A stretch of DNA of 54,484 bases from Clostridia bacterium. Lineage in GTDB: Bacteria > Bacillota > Clostridia > Oscillospirales > CAG-272. The stretch covers positions 1-54,484 of the forward strand of contig JAFTSB010000050.1 of NCBI GenBank assembly GCA_017461945.1. Direction: 5' to 3'. How positions within the stretch are numbered: the stretch's first letter is position 1; each line of letters begins with the position of its first letter. Below are positions 1-8,596 of the stretch, piece by piece. Made by a program: the position numbers and the translations under genes. The notes under the pieces were generated by a model. It saw only the letters and a program-made list of their open reading frames with translations, was not told the origin of the DNA and searched no databases.

Positions 1-236
1 ACTAACGGCAGAAAAAAACTCGACACGTGGTGACCCGGTTAGTCACCTAACGGTACGAGTTTGCTATAATCACGGCTTGGTTTCTCGGATGAGAATTCGG
101 CTTGACCACATCTTTGACCATCTACGGCTTCGGACTACGTGGAAACAGTGCGACGGGGAGCATCGGAAAGCATCGTTTTCGGGCTAAAAAGCATCAAAAA
201 GTCAACAAAAGTAGTCAAAAAACAATGGCGTATTTG

Positions 237-281
237 TTCGGGTCGTAGAAGTCGCAAGTTCGAATCTTGTCACCTCGACCA
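237..281 (+). pseudogene. 3' half of tRNA-Pro(CGG), probable attachment-site remnant
   Basis: The segment folds as the 3' half of a tRNA: anticodon loop TTCGGGT (237-243, anticodon CGG, proline), anticodon-stem 3' strand CGTAG, variable loop AAGTC, T arm GCAAG/TTCGAAT/CTTGT (254-270), acceptor strand CACCTCG, discriminator A and encoded CCA. The bases just upstream (ATTTG) do not pair properly with CGTAG, and no CGAGGTG acceptor 5' strand occurs in the first 236 bases, so the 5' half is absent. A break at the anticodon loop is where many tyrosine integrases recombine, so this is probably the distal att repeat of an element lying to the left. A terminator follows at once. Confidence 0.75.
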
Positions 282-319
282 AAAAGGAAGAACCGCCCAT
301 GTGGCGGTTCTTCCTTTTT
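282..319 (+). terminator. terminator after the tRNA-Pro half
   Basis: The sequence AAAAAGGAAGAACCGCC, a five-base loop and its exact inverted copy ending in TTTTT form a strong symmetrical hairpin directly after the CCA of the tRNA half. It would have been the natural terminator of the intact tRNA gene and could work in both directions. Confidence 0.8.
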
Positions 320-445
320 GCTTGTGCGTGGCATTTTCGGCTTGGTTGTTGCTTTGCAACAATGCAAGTTCGGTTTCACCGCCCGGAGATCGGCGGGCTT
401 GCACGGCAGGCGCAGGGCGCGTGAATCTTCGCCAAAGGCGAACAC

Positions 446-461
446 CTTGTCACCTCGACCA
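446..461 (+). repeat. second copy of the tRNA-Pro 3' tail (16-bp direct repeat)
   Basis: CTTGTCACCTCGACCA repeats bases 266-281 exactly, 180 bp downstream, and is again followed immediately by a terminator hairpin. The preceding bases do not make a tRNA. It looks like a further att-type scar or a partial tRNA duplication. Confidence 0.7.
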
Positions 462-462
462 C

Positions 463-500
463 AAAAAGCCTTGGAAACACTACCGTTTCCAAGGCTTTTT
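463..500 (+). terminator. terminator after the second tRNA tail
   Basis: The stem AGCCTTGGAAAC...GTTTCCAAGGCT is flanked by A- and T-runs and so is potentially bidirectional. It shares its inner AC-TACCGTTTCC character with the hairpin at 804-841. Confidence 0.75.
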
Positions 501-803
501 GCTTTGCTTGTTACGCAGCTTTTAGAGGGGTGTTACGCAATTTGCTACGCAGATGAAAGAGCAGATTGGTTTGTGGAAGTTTTTCATCAAAACTCAAAGC
601 TTAATTATTCATCGCTTTCTTTTGATGTATCCCCCGCCTTTTTTGCCATAATGTAGCAGAAGATCTTATTCCATCAACAATTTGTATCTAACTTGTTTTT
701 TGAGTATTCATTTTATACGGCACTTATAAACTTAGCGCATGTCATATCAAACGATGAAAGGTTATGAGAACTGCTTTTCGAACAATTCCTTTGTTTTGAT
801 CGA
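501..803. other. gene-free stretch
   Basis: No convincing coding region or RNA was seen. The sequence is AT-richer than the flanking genes and holds short repeated words (TACGCA, CTACGCAG). It may be the debris of an inserted element, but nothing here can be named. Confidence 0.4.
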
Positions 804-841
804 TAAAAGCCCCGAAAACGATACCGTTTCCGGGGCTTTTT
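804..841 (-). terminator. terminator of the 894-8418 operon
   Basis: The hairpin AAAAGCCCCG...CGGGGCTTTT lies 50 bp past the stop of the last operon gene and presents a T-run on the minus strand. It is nearly symmetrical and could act both ways. Confidence 0.75.
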
Positions 842-893
842 ACTATTACACTTTTCCGTGATCGATCAAAGCAGCTTGCAAAAGATCGGCAGT

Positions 894-2174
894 TCAGCGC
901 TCATCGGTGAAGATCTCAATATCCTCGCTATTATGATAATGCTTACGAACCTTAAATTCGTCGTTACGCAGTACCCAGTTATACTCATAGCCGCGCTGGA
1001 AGCCAAGCATACGTCCATCGGTGTAGAAGCGCCAAGCATCGACGGTCCAGAGACAAATATCGGGGTCAATCACGGTGTTTAAATCGGTGCTACCACCGTT
1101 GGCACCGTGATGGGTGGGCTGCAGAATATCACTTTTCAGATAATCACCGTATTTATAGAACATCTGATGGCAGATGTCGCTTTCGCAATCACCCAGCACC
1201 ATATAGGTCTTGCCCTTGAACTTAAAGCGGAAGGCGGAGCCGGTGTGGTTGCCCCAAGCAAAGGACTTGGGGAAGTAATCCTCGTGGGTGTGCAAGACCT
1301 CCACCTCGCAACCGGGGAAGCTCATGCGCTGACCGGTGTGGAATTTCCAATGGGTGGCACCTGCGATCTCAAAGCCCTTGACAATGTGCTGCAGCGTGAT
1401 GTGCAGGATCTCGCTGGGCTCGTTTTTGATGGGATGCTTCAAGGGGTCGGGAAGGTTATATGCGGCAAGGCGCACCTCTACCTTATCCTTGTACTTGCGC
1501 AAAAAGTCACCTGCAAGGTCAACATGGTCGCTATGGGCATGGGTAATGAACCAAGCGGAGATCACCGGCTTTTGCCCCTCGGGAGTGCGCTCGCAAAGCA
1601 GACGGTAGAGCTTTTCGCAGTCATGCTCCTCATCGGGAGCGGCATCCACCCACTCACCGTCCACAAACGCCTTGGTAAAGTGCTGCTCGCGCTGGCGGGG
1701 ACCGCCGTCGATCAGAATAAAGCTGCCGTCCGCCAGCGTAATGATGTTGGCAATACCGGGGGCTCCGGTGGCTGGCTGACTGTTATAAACGCCGTTTCTC
1801 GCATACTGCAGCACCGAGGTGCGATGGTCACCGCTTGCAAACACGGCATCATCGACTACGGGCAAAAAGCCCTTCTTGCCCCACACAATGCGGGCATTGC
1901 CGCGGATGGGGTAGTACATCAGATGCACGGCATATTCCGCACCGTCATCGCCGGCCACGGTAAAGGTATAAAAGTGATTCCCTTCGATCTCGTTTTTGCC
2001 GTAAAGTCTGGCATTTGTCGCAGAAATCGCGGATACGTATGCCGAAAATTCTGCAAAAGTGGTTCCCACGATCGAAACGGCGGTGTTGCCATCCTCGCAA
2101 TCGTAGGTTGCGGAGATCTCACCGATCTTTGCGCTGTAAGTGGGCAAAAGCTCGCAGATTTCATAGGTCTTCAT
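894..2174 (-). CDS. metallo-beta-lactamase-fold hydrolase with N-terminal extension
   Basis: A 426-residue cytoplasmic protein. After about 140 residues of unrecognised N-terminal sequence comes a metallo-beta-lactamase fold: beta-strand LIDGG (about 154-158), the metal motif THAHSDH (211-217), a later GDCE and a THHG segment, all as in binuclear zinc hydrolases of the ComEC/RNase Z type. The substrate cannot be read from the sequence. The start lies one base after the stop of the GDPD gene (TAA-G-ATG), so translation is probably coupled, and it is the last gene of the glycyl-radical-enzyme operon. A protein of the same architecture is encoded at 18372-19748, beside a remnant of a related glycyl-radical-enzyme gene, so the association may be functional. 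Confidence 0.85.
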   Translation of the reverse strand: MKTYEICELLPTYSAKIGEISATYDCEDGNTAVSIVGTTFAEFSAYVSAISATNARLYGKNEIEGNHFYTFTVAGDDGAEYAVHLMYYPIRGNARIVWGKKGFLPVVDDAVFASGDHRTSVLQYARNGVYNSQPATGAPGIANIITLADGSFILIDGGPRQREQHFTKAFVDGEWVDAAPDEEHDCEKLYRLLCERTPEGQKPVISAWFITHAHSDHVDLAGDFLRKYKDKVEVRLAAYNLPDPLKHPIKNEPSEILHITLQHIVKGFEIAGATHWKFHTGQRMSFPGCEVEVLHTHEDYFPKSFAWGNHTGSAFRFKFKGKTYMVLGDCESDICHQMFYKYGDYLKSDILQPTHHGANGGSTDLNTVIDPDICLWTVDAWRFYTDGRMLGFQRGYEYNWVLRNDEFKVRKHYHNSEDIEIFTDER

Positions 2175-2175
2175 C

Positions 2176-2976
2176 TTAACCTCTGACCCCCAATTTTCTC
2201 AAAATCTCAACGGCTTTGGCCGGATCGTCGCTGGTAAACATCTTGCAGCCAAGCTCGATGGCCTTTTTGTAGTGTATGGCATCGTCAGGCACCAGAATAC
2301 AGGTGAGCAGATCGCGGCGGGCGGCAAACTCATAATCCGCAACAAAGCCCGAAAGATGCTCGCCATCCTTGCGCCAAATGGCCAGCCAGTCGGAGAAGCT
2401 GTCTAGGGGCTTTTCCGATTTGTCGAACTTGATATAATCAAAATAGCCGTGGATCTGGAATTTGCCCGGCCACTTGTCGTTCACATACTCCAGCAGCTTT
2501 TGTGAAAAGGAATTCATCAGGCTGCGCTCGGCCACACCATAGCGGTCGATGAGTTCCACCAGCTTATCCACGCAGGCGTAGGCGCGCTCGCCGTGGTCGC
2601 GGGGATATTCCTTCAGTTCCCAGTTGATGATGATGTTTGTGGGGGCGATCAGTTCCAAAAATTCCTCCACGGTGGGAATGCGCTCTCCCGCGTGCTCGGC
2701 ACCCTTCCAAAAGCCTGCATCAAGGGCGCGGATCTCCTCCAGAGTCATCAGATCCACACTACCCTCTCCATTGGTGGTGCGAGTAACACTGCGATCGTGG
2801 ATCAGCACCAGATGGCCGTCCTTGGTCATGCGCACGTCGGTTTCAATGGCGTCCAGCCCCAGCTCTACACAAGCGCGGAAGGCTGACATGGTATTTTCGG
2901 GAAAATGCTTGCGGTCACCACGATGGCTGCCAAGCAAAATGCGGCTGCCGTCCATGTATTTGTTATACGTTCTCAT
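2176..2976 (-). CDS. glycerophosphodiester phosphodiesterase (GDPD family)
   Basis: A 266-residue GDPD TIM barrel without signal peptide. It shows the family signature HRG...PENT near the N-terminus, ETDVRMTKDG and LIHDRSVTRTTNGEG, which carry the catalytic histidines and metal-binding acidic residues. Family members cleave glycerophosphodiesters to glycerol-3-phosphate and an alcohol. An in-frame TTG lies 12 bases upstream, but GGAGG sits six bases before the ATG at 2976, so the ATG start is preferred. The gene follows the first glycyl-radical enzyme after 18 bp and is coupled to the hydrolase downstream. It is one of three GDPD domains in the window; the other two are fused to nitrilase domains at 40.6-44.8 kb. 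The exact diester is unknown. Confidence 0.88.
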   Translation of the reverse strand: MRTYNKYMDGSRILLGSHRGDRKHFPENTMSAFRACVELGLDAIETDVRMTKDGHLVLIHDRSVTRTTNGEGSVDLMTLEEIRALDAGFWKGAEHAGERIPTVEEFLELIAPTNIIINWELKEYPRDHGERAYACVDKLVELIDRYGVAERSLMNSFSQKLLEYVNDKWPGKFQIHGYFDYIKFDKSEKPLDSFSDWLAIWRKDGEHLSGFVADYEFAARRDLLTCILVPDDAIHYKKAIELGCKMFTSDDPAKAVEILRKLGVRG

Positions 2977-2994
2977 TTTTGCCTCCAATTCTGA

Positions 2995-5124
2995 TTAGTG
3001 CTCGCTCTGGGCGATCACCATTTCCTGCCATTCTCGATCAAGAGTCACAAAGCGGGCGTTCCAGCCCGAAACGCGAACCGAAAGAGTGCTATACTCCTCC
3101 GGATGCTCCTGCGCCGCGCGCAGAATCGCCGCATCCGCCACATCGGGCTGCATAAAGAAGCCGCCAAGGGTCACAAAGCCGCGGATCAGTGAGACCAAGG
3201 CGGCAAGTCCCGCCTCGCCCACCACACCGGAGGGCAGCAGCTTGAGATCCAGCGCCGCGCCGGTTGGAAGCCGCGCGTGATCGGCTTTACAATAGGAGCG
3301 AATAGTGGCCGTGGCACCGACAGCGTCTGTGCCGGGTGTTGGTGACAGGTTGGCTGCCAGCACCGTGTTGGCCTTTTTGCCGCTTGGGGTGGCAAGCCTG
3401 TGAGGTGCCCACTCCAGCTGTCGGCCAAAGGTGCTGACGCCGGGAGGAAAGCGATAACCGCACCGACCCTCCAGAGTCGCACAGCCGTCGGCAAAATCCG
3501 ACAGGATGCGCGCCGCCAGCAGGTCAACCTCATCATTATCGTTTCCGTAATATTGATAACCGCGCAAAGCAGACAGTCGCAGCGCCTCTTCCCCTCCCCA
3601 ATCGTTGCGCAAAATGTGCAGCAGCGCGGACAGAGTCAAACGTTTTTCTTCGTATACCAACTTCTTGATGGCATACAGGCTGTTGACAGCGTCGGGCAGA
3701 CCACCGATGTGCGGTGAGCAAATGTTATAAATCGGGCCGCCCTCCAGATAAGAGCGTCCCTTATCGATGCAGCCCTGCTCAAACAGCGACACCGCCGTGC
3801 AGGGGGTTCGTTTCTTCCAATTGTCGGAAAGTACGCCACCCTCGAACAACTTAGCCTGGCGCTGCAAAATACTTTCCAGCTCCGCCCTCAGATCACAGAT
3901 ATAACGGTCATAAAGCGCCTCGAAATCATCAAACTTCACGGTGTCGGCATATCCCTGCAGCGTTTTTTGCTGCAGGATCTGTAAGGAATCAAAAGGAATA
4001 TAGCAGAAAAAGGTCTTGCCGGGGATCTGTACCTCCCAGCAGCCGTCGTTGGCAAAGCTACGCGCCTCGACAGGGTCGTAGCCGTCGCGCACCAAGGCCT
4101 CCAAAACCGTATCCTCGTTATAGACCGCCAGCACGCCGCCACCAAGGCGTAAAACCTCGGCCACGCGACGCAACAGCTTGTCATCGGTCCTGCTGTTCAC
4201 ACGGACGGTGGTGGGAAAATCGCCGATGGGCAGCTCCTCCAAAATATCCAGCACCAGATAGGTCACCTCGTTGGTCACCTCGTTCCCCTCGCGGTCAACG
4301 CCGCAAAGGACGATGTTCTGATAGTGTTGGGCGTCGCCGCTACCGGCCGAAAACTCGTTGTCACCGCAGATCCACTCGCATCCCTTGATAAAGAAGTGAG
4401 CAAGGATCTCACGGGCTTCATCCAAGGTCAGCTTGCCCTCGCGCAGGTCCTTTTTGAGATAGTCCCCAAGCAAAAAGTCGATGCGTCCTACGCCCGGCCA
4501 GTTGCCGCAAAGGCGCAGGAAAGCAAAGGTAAACCAAATGCTCTGCACCGCCTCACGAAAGTCGGTGGCGGGGGCAAAGGGCACGTGGCAAAGAGCACGG
4601 TAATTTTCGGCGTATTCGGGCTGATCCCGCAGCGCCGCCAAATAGCGCCCGTGCCAGTGAGCAAAGGCATCAAGAGTGGCAATGCAGCTCTGCAAAAATG
4701 GCTCTTGCTCGGTACCGAGATGCCGTGCAAGGCTTTGCTCAGCCTCGCGGCGGATATGGTCCACGCCCTTTTTCAGCACAGTCTCAAAATCCACGGTCAG
4801 GTGACTGATGCTGGCAAAAACACGCTTGCCCCCATAGGTGGCGGGCACGCAATGCTCAATGGCAAGCCCAAGCGTAGCTGCACCGCTGATCAGCTCCCCC
4901 TCGCAGATGCGCAAAGGTGCCTCTCGCACAATGCGATCGATGGCAAGGTCATAGCGCTGGATGGCGGGGAGCGATGCAAAATCCGCAATATCATCCATGG
5001 TGACTGCGAGCGTGGCTTTGGCCTCGCGGCCATATTTGCGTGAGAGTGAATCCCACGCAAATTGCCGCGTCTTTTCACAAAGGCGGATGGGCCTTTTTTG
5101 CCCATTTGATGCAGAAAATATCAT
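2995..5124 (-). CDS. glycyl-radical enzyme, PFL-like family with a GCWE active-site motif
   Basis: A 709-residue glycyl-radical enzyme. The C-terminal radical loop SVRVSGWNARFVTL places the radical on Gly687, and the thiyl cysteine is Cys362 in NDGCWE. The C-x-E pattern resembles the GCVE motif of dehydratase- and lyase-type members (glycerol or diol dehydratase, choline lyase) rather than the CC pair of pyruvate formate-lyase, so an elimination reaction is more likely than C-C cleavage. It is shorter than the usual 780-850 residues. AAGGAGG lies five bases before the ATG. An activating enzyme should lie nearby, but only a wreck is present (6233-6413). A deleted remnant of a close relative lies at 17930-18096. 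Substrate is not assigned. Confidence 0.88.
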   Translation of the reverse strand: MIFSASNGQKRPIRLCEKTRQFAWDSLSRKYGREAKATLAVTMDDIADFASLPAIQRYDLAIDRIVREAPLRICEGELISGAATLGLAIEHCVPATYGGKRVFASISHLTVDFETVLKKGVDHIRREAEQSLARHLGTEQEPFLQSCIATLDAFAHWHGRYLAALRDQPEYAENYRALCHVPFAPATDFREAVQSIWFTFAFLRLCGNWPGVGRIDFLLGDYLKKDLREGKLTLDEAREILAHFFIKGCEWICGDNEFSAGSGDAQHYQNIVLCGVDREGNEVTNEVTYLVLDILEELPIGDFPTTVRVNSRTDDKLLRRVAEVLRLGGGVLAVYNEDTVLEALVRDGYDPVEARSFANDGCWEVQIPGKTFFCYIPFDSLQILQQKTLQGYADTVKFDDFEALYDRYICDLRAELESILQRQAKLFEGGVLSDNWKKRTPCTAVSLFEQGCIDKGRSYLEGGPIYNICSPHIGGLPDAVNSLYAIKKLVYEEKRLTLSALLHILRNDWGGEEALRLSALRGYQYYGNDNDEVDLLAARILSDFADGCATLEGRCGYRFPPGVSTFGRQLEWAPHRLATPSGKKANTVLAANLSPTPGTDAVGATATIRSYCKADHARLPTGAALDLKLLPSGVVGEAGLAALVSLIRGFVTLGGFFMQPDVADAAILRAAQEHPEEYSTLSVRVSGWNARFVTLDREWQEMVIAQSEH

Positions 5125-5154
5125 ACGTTCCTCCTTTTTGAAGAAGAAAGAGGA

Positions 5155-6204
5155 TCACTTACCGAAGCCCACCTCGGGATTGACAAAGAAGCGAACCTTG
5201 CCACCGGCACGGTAGCGAGCGTAATCCTGCACCAGCATCTCCGGGCTGTCGCTGTAGGCATTGATGGTATCGCCGCCGCGGTGGGTGGTCAGGGTCACGT
5301 TATCCAGCTTCAGGAAGGGATAATCCTCGGGCAGGGGCTCAACGGGGTGCACCTCAATGGCGGCGCCCATGATCTTGCGGTCACGCAGCAGCTCATAGAG
5401 GGCGTTGTAATCCACCATATGGGCGCGGGCGGTATTGATAAAGAAGGCGTGGGGCTGCATCAGCGACAGCATCTCGCGATCCAGGATCACGTTCTCGTTT
5501 CTCGCGTGCAGGGTGACCACGTCACTCTCGCGCATAAGGGTGGGCAGATCCACCACCTTGATGGCGGGGTATTTGGCCAGCACCTCATCCTCGGGATCGA
5601 TGTAAATATCATTCACCAGCACGTGGCAGCCAAAGCAGACGTGCAATCGCTCTGCCATCAGATGACCGATGTTGCCAAAGCCGACGATACCGACGGTCTT
5701 GCCCTTCAGCTCCCAAACGTTGCCGGTGTTGTAGAAGTTCTCACGCCAGTTGCCCTGCATGAGGCCCATGTGGGCGCGGGCCACGTTGCGGCTCTCGGTG
5801 ATCATAAGGCCGATGGCCAGCTCGCACACGCCGTTGGAGTTATGGGCGGGATTGTTCAGCACGGGAATGCCGCGCTTGGTGGCCTCCTCAACGGCAATGT
5901 TCTCAAGACCGCCGCGGTTGGTAATGATGGCGCGAAGCTTTTTGCCGCAGGCAATGAGAGAGGCGGGGACGGGGCAGGTATGTACCATCAGCACGTCGGC
6001 ATCCTCGATGGCCTCGTAAAGCTCATCGGGGATGGGCCAGGCCTCGGGGCCATTTCGTTCGATCTTGTGGAAGATATCACGCATTTCAATGCGATCCTCG
6101 GTTCCGAAGAAGATGGTTTTGAGCTCATATTCGGGGTACTTGGCAAAGCAAGCCTCATAGTGCTCGGTTCTGACAAAATGGTCGCTGACTGCAACGATTT
6201 TCAT
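5155..6204 (-). CDS. D-2-hydroxyacid dehydrogenase family oxidoreductase
   Basis: A 349-residue NAD-dependent dehydrogenase of the SerA/formate-dehydrogenase-like superfamily. The dinucleotide motif GFGNIG is at about 175-180, followed by the acidic ND that usually selects NAD. The catalytic Arg (LHARNEN), Glu (IEVHPVEP) and His (TTHRGGD) are recognisable. Such enzymes interconvert 2-oxoacids and D-2-hydroxyacids. AAGGAG nine bases before the ATG at 6204 decides the start over an upstream ATG that overlaps that ribosome-binding site. It lies between the two glycyl-radical enzymes and may oxidise or reduce a product of one of them; that link is inference from position only. Confidence 0.87.
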   Translation of the reverse strand: MKIVAVSDHFVRTEHYEACFAKYPEYELKTIFFGTEDRIEMRDIFHKIERNGPEAWPIPDELYEAIEDADVLMVHTCPVPASLIACGKKLRAIITNRGGLENIAVEEATKRGIPVLNNPAHNSNGVCELAIGLMITESRNVARAHMGLMQGNWRENFYNTGNVWELKGKTVGIVGFGNIGHLMAERLHVCFGCHVLVNDIYIDPEDEVLAKYPAIKVVDLPTLMRESDVVTLHARNENVILDREMLSLMQPHAFFINTARAHMVDYNALYELLRDRKIMGAAIEVHPVEPLPEDYPFLKLDNVTLTTHRGGDTINAYSDSPEMLVQDYARYRAGGKVRFFVNPEVGFGK

Positions 6205-6232
6205 GATACGTTTCTCCTTTTTCATAACAAAT

Positions 6233-6413
6233 TTATGCTTTGTTCACCGTTTTGTCGGTGTGTTTTTGAATTTCTGCGATCCAGCGCACCTGCCCGGCTT
6301 TCTGGATTGTGACATCAAAGGCAATGCAGCGGGCATCCCTTTAAAAACACCGTGGTGCGGATGCCGGGGCCGTCGTGGGTGCAAAAGCGCTGTATGTTCA
6401 ATATGCTTCCCAC
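6233..6413 (-). pseudogene. wreck of a glycyl-radical-enzyme activase (radical SAM, PflA family)
   Basis: Reading from a GTG at 6413 the minus strand encodes [27 protein letters not shown], a stop (TGA), then CHNPES. This is the N-terminus of PflA-type activases, whose cluster motif is CxxxCxxC within GCPLxCLWCHNPE. Here the tryptophan codon between the second and third cysteine is TGA. Only about 39 codons of this end remain; the rest of the roughly 260-300-residue enzyme is missing, and the frame VRWIAEIQKHTDKTVNKA before the TAA at 6235 may be the old C-terminus, joined by a deletion. Its position directly after the glycyl-radical-enzyme stop is where a working activase gene would be. Confidence 0.85.
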
Positions 6414-6414
6414 A

Positions 6415-8418
6415 TCACACCTCATAGGCGGTGCGCTCCAGCACAGCCAGCTGCTGCCATTCGGGCAAGGTGACGAAATATTCACTGAAGCCGTAAAGAC
6501 GCACCGTCAGTGAACGGTATTTCTCGGGATGCACCATGGCGTCCTTCAGCGTTTGCCGATCCAGCACCGTGATGCCCATGTGCAAGCCGCCCTTTTCAAA
6601 ATAAGCTTTGGCCAATGCCTTTAAAATATCCCCTCTGACGGGTGCAGAAAAGGTCAAATTGAGGCCGCCGCCGGCAGTCCGTTCAAAGGGCAGCTTTGCA
6701 AGGCTGTTCAGCAATGCGGTCATGCCTTTTCGGTCAGCACCGTAAACAGGCGATTGGTTCTCGGAAATGGGTTGACCGCTCCGCCTTCCGTCGGGGGTAG
6801 CGGGGATCTCAGGCGCCCAGACGTTGTTGCGCTCCAGTGAGTAAAGCGAGGGCAGCACGATCTCCTGCGGCAGATGCTCAGCACGCTCCACAGCCCCGAT
6901 CATGGTATCGGCGACAGCAACGGTATAACAGTCGGCATCTGTATCGTTACCGAACTTCGGGCAAGCGCATATCTCGGCATAAACATCCTCATACCCTTCG
7001 AAATCAGCACGCAGAGCCGCCATCATTCTCTCATAGGAGATCTGGCCACGAAAGACAAGCCGATCCAGTGCGCACAGCGAATCGCCCAAAGTGGCCATGC
7101 CAGGCAAAAAGATGTTTTTCGCCCGATATTTTGACCCGTATGGAGGGTAATCACAGTTTTCATTACAGGTGCTGAGCAACAGAGTGTCCAGCACGAACAC
7201 CTTGCGGCACCAATCCGCCTCGGGATAGCGGCTTTCGGAAAGATAATCCTCGCACGCCTTGGTAACCGCCGCGCCGAAGGCTGCAAGAAAGGCTTCTTTA
7301 TCGGCAAATTTATGGTGATAAAGCACATCGCAAAACAGCTGTGCTGTGGGCAAATAAAACTCCTCGCGGCAGGTATGACGGTAGATATCGGCGGTGCAAC
7401 ACGCGGTAAAGGCGGGGCGCTCCACGATCTCGTCTGGCATATGCTTTGCGCGAAGGAAGCCCTTAAGCAGTTGGCAGTTGTAGACCTGAAGCTTATCGGT
7501 GGTCACCGACATGGTATCAAAAACCGCTTGCCCAAAGCGCTCCGGGGCGTTTTCTGACAGGATCACGGTAAAGATCGGCTGCGCCATGCAGCTAATGCGC
7601 GATGCCTCCAGGATCAGCTCCGAGAGGTGGTTGGCCTTTCCGCCGTCCAACAGCACGTATTGCTTGGCCGAATGAGAAAGCACGGGCTTTTGCCGATAGT
7701 TGTGGGGGTGACGGCCACAGATCTCGTTGGGCTTGACAAAAAAGCTTGCCAGCATCAGCACGATCTCCCGATCGGTAGTGCCCTTCTCCTTCTCCATTTG
7801 GTAATAAGGGTACAGATATTCATCCATATAGCCGAAGCCGTAATCGCGTGAGCCAACGTAGCAGCTGGCGATCATATGCATGAGCCAGATGCATTGCAAA
7901 GCCGAAAACAGGTCGTATGCCGGTTGCAACGGCACGCGCGAGAGCGCTCCAGCGGCGCGATGCTTGCCTGCGGCAGCTGCGGCGGCTGCATAGCGCTGTG
8001 CAAAGCGTCCCACGGCCTTGATCACTATTTCGGCATTCCTTGCATAGCTTGCCGCGGCAGGTGTTCCGAGCCGCGCGGCATTGGCGCGGATCTCGTCAAG
8101 AATGCCGCAGTAGCCCTTTTCCAGCAGCTTTTGATAGTCCGGCGTGATGTGTCCCTTGGCAAACAGCGTGCGATTGGGACAAGGGGCATCCCCCTCGGGC
8201 GGCCCCTCCACCACGCGCCCCACAAAGGTATCGCAATCCTCAATGGGCGTTGAGACAAAATCCAAGATGCCTGCCACAAGGTCGGCATAGTAGCCCTCCG
8301 GCTTTTCCTCGGGCACGGTCAGGCTGTTCAGATAGCGTTCACGCTCCACGAAGCAGTGCTGATTACTTTGCGCAAAAACAAGCTCCTTCAGAGCCTCTAT
8401 TTTCTTCAAATCAGTCAT
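6415..8418 (-). CDS. glycyl-radical enzyme, divergent, with a Cys-Cys pair
   Basis: A 667-residue member of the PFL-like glycyl-radical family. The C-terminal loop [14 protein letters not shown] gives Gly643 as radical site; the residue before it is Tyr instead of the usual Ser or Ala. The active-site region reads [10 protein letters not shown], with adjacent Cys340-Cys341 as in pyruvate formate-lyase (IACCVS) and without the Cys-x-Glu of dehydratase types, so C-C bond cleavage is possible, but the protein is short and divergent. GAGGAG nine bases before the ATG at 8418 sets the start. It is the first gene of the operon and faces the DeoR-type regulator. Its stop is followed by the activase wreck, so activation must come from elsewhere if it works. 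Confidence 0.82.
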   Translation of the reverse strand: MTDLKKIEALKELVFAQSNQHCFVERERYLNSLTVPEEKPEGYYADLVAGILDFVSTPIEDCDTFVGRVVEGPPEGDAPCPNRTLFAKGHITPDYQKLLEKGYCGILDEIRANAARLGTPAAASYARNAEIVIKAVGRFAQRYAAAAAAAGKHRAAGALSRVPLQPAYDLFSALQCIWLMHMIASCYVGSRDYGFGYMDEYLYPYYQMEKEKGTTDREIVLMLASFFVKPNEICGRHPHNYRQKPVLSHSAKQYVLLDGGKANHLSELILEASRISCMAQPIFTVILSENAPERFGQAVFDTMSVTTDKLQVYNCQLLKGFLRAKHMPDEIVERPAFTACCTADIYRHTCREEFYLPTAQLFCDVLYHHKFADKEAFLAAFGAAVTKACEDYLSESRYPEADWCRKVFVLDTLLLSTCNENCDYPPYGSKYRAKNIFLPGMATLGDSLCALDRLVFRGQISYERMMAALRADFEGYEDVYAEICACPKFGNDTDADCYTVAVADTMIGAVERAEHLPQEIVLPSLYSLERNNVWAPEIPATPDGRRSGQPISENQSPVYGADRKGMTALLNSLAKLPFERTAGGGLNLTFSAPVRGDILKALAKAYFEKGGLHMGITVLDRQTLKDAMVHPEKYRSLTVRLYGFSEYFVTLPEWQQLAVLERTAYEV

Positions 8419-8458
8419 ATTTCCATACTCCTCATTCAAAGAGTTATCTTTTATAATA

Positions 8459-8487
8459 AGCATACAATATTTCTGCCGCTTTTGCAA
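8459..8487 (-). promoter_or_regulatory. promoter of the glycyl-radical-enzyme operon
   Basis: On the minus strand, TTGCAA (8482-8487), a 17-bp spacer and TATGCT (8459-8464) form a plausible sigma-A promoter about 40 bp upstream of the start codon. The operator half-sites at 8507-8549 lie just upstream of the -35. Confidence 0.55.
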
Positions 8488-8506
8488 TACGGTTTACAAT
8501 ATTGGG

Positions 8507-8560
8507 AAATTCTCAGAATTTCTCATTTCTGTTGCGTAATTGAGAAATTTGTGATATAAT
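8507..8560 (+). promoter_or_regulatory. divergent operator with three half-sites and promoter of the DeoR-type gene
   Basis: Three copies of a nine-base word occur: AAATTCTCA (8507-8515), AATTTCTCA (8517-8525) and, inverted, TTGAGAAATT (8540-8549). The last two form an inverted repeat spanning TTGCGT (8532-8537), which with a 17-bp spacer and a perfect TATAAT (8555-8560) makes the promoter of the regulator. A repressor bound here would block its own promoter and sit next to that of the divergent operon. Confidence 0.65.
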
Positions 8561-8596
8561 GTGCCTGCAAGTATGGAATTGCAAAGGAGGCGCACC

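Noticed and set aside
215-445. 76-codon minus-strand frame containing GDKIRTCDFYDPN
   Set aside because: This peptide is the reverse translation of the tRNA-Pro T arm and anticodon arm, a common annotation artefact.
1107-2186. 359-codon plus-strand frame opposite the first MBL hydrolase
   Set aside because: It has no ribosome-binding site or recognisable domain, and the minus-strand protein carries the intact THAHSDH metal motif.
6233-6413. TGA read as tryptophan or selenocysteine in the activase
   Set aside because: TGA is used as a normal stop elsewhere (for example at the end of the adjacent GRE), no selenocysteine-insertion hairpin was recognised, and most of the enzyme is missing anyway.
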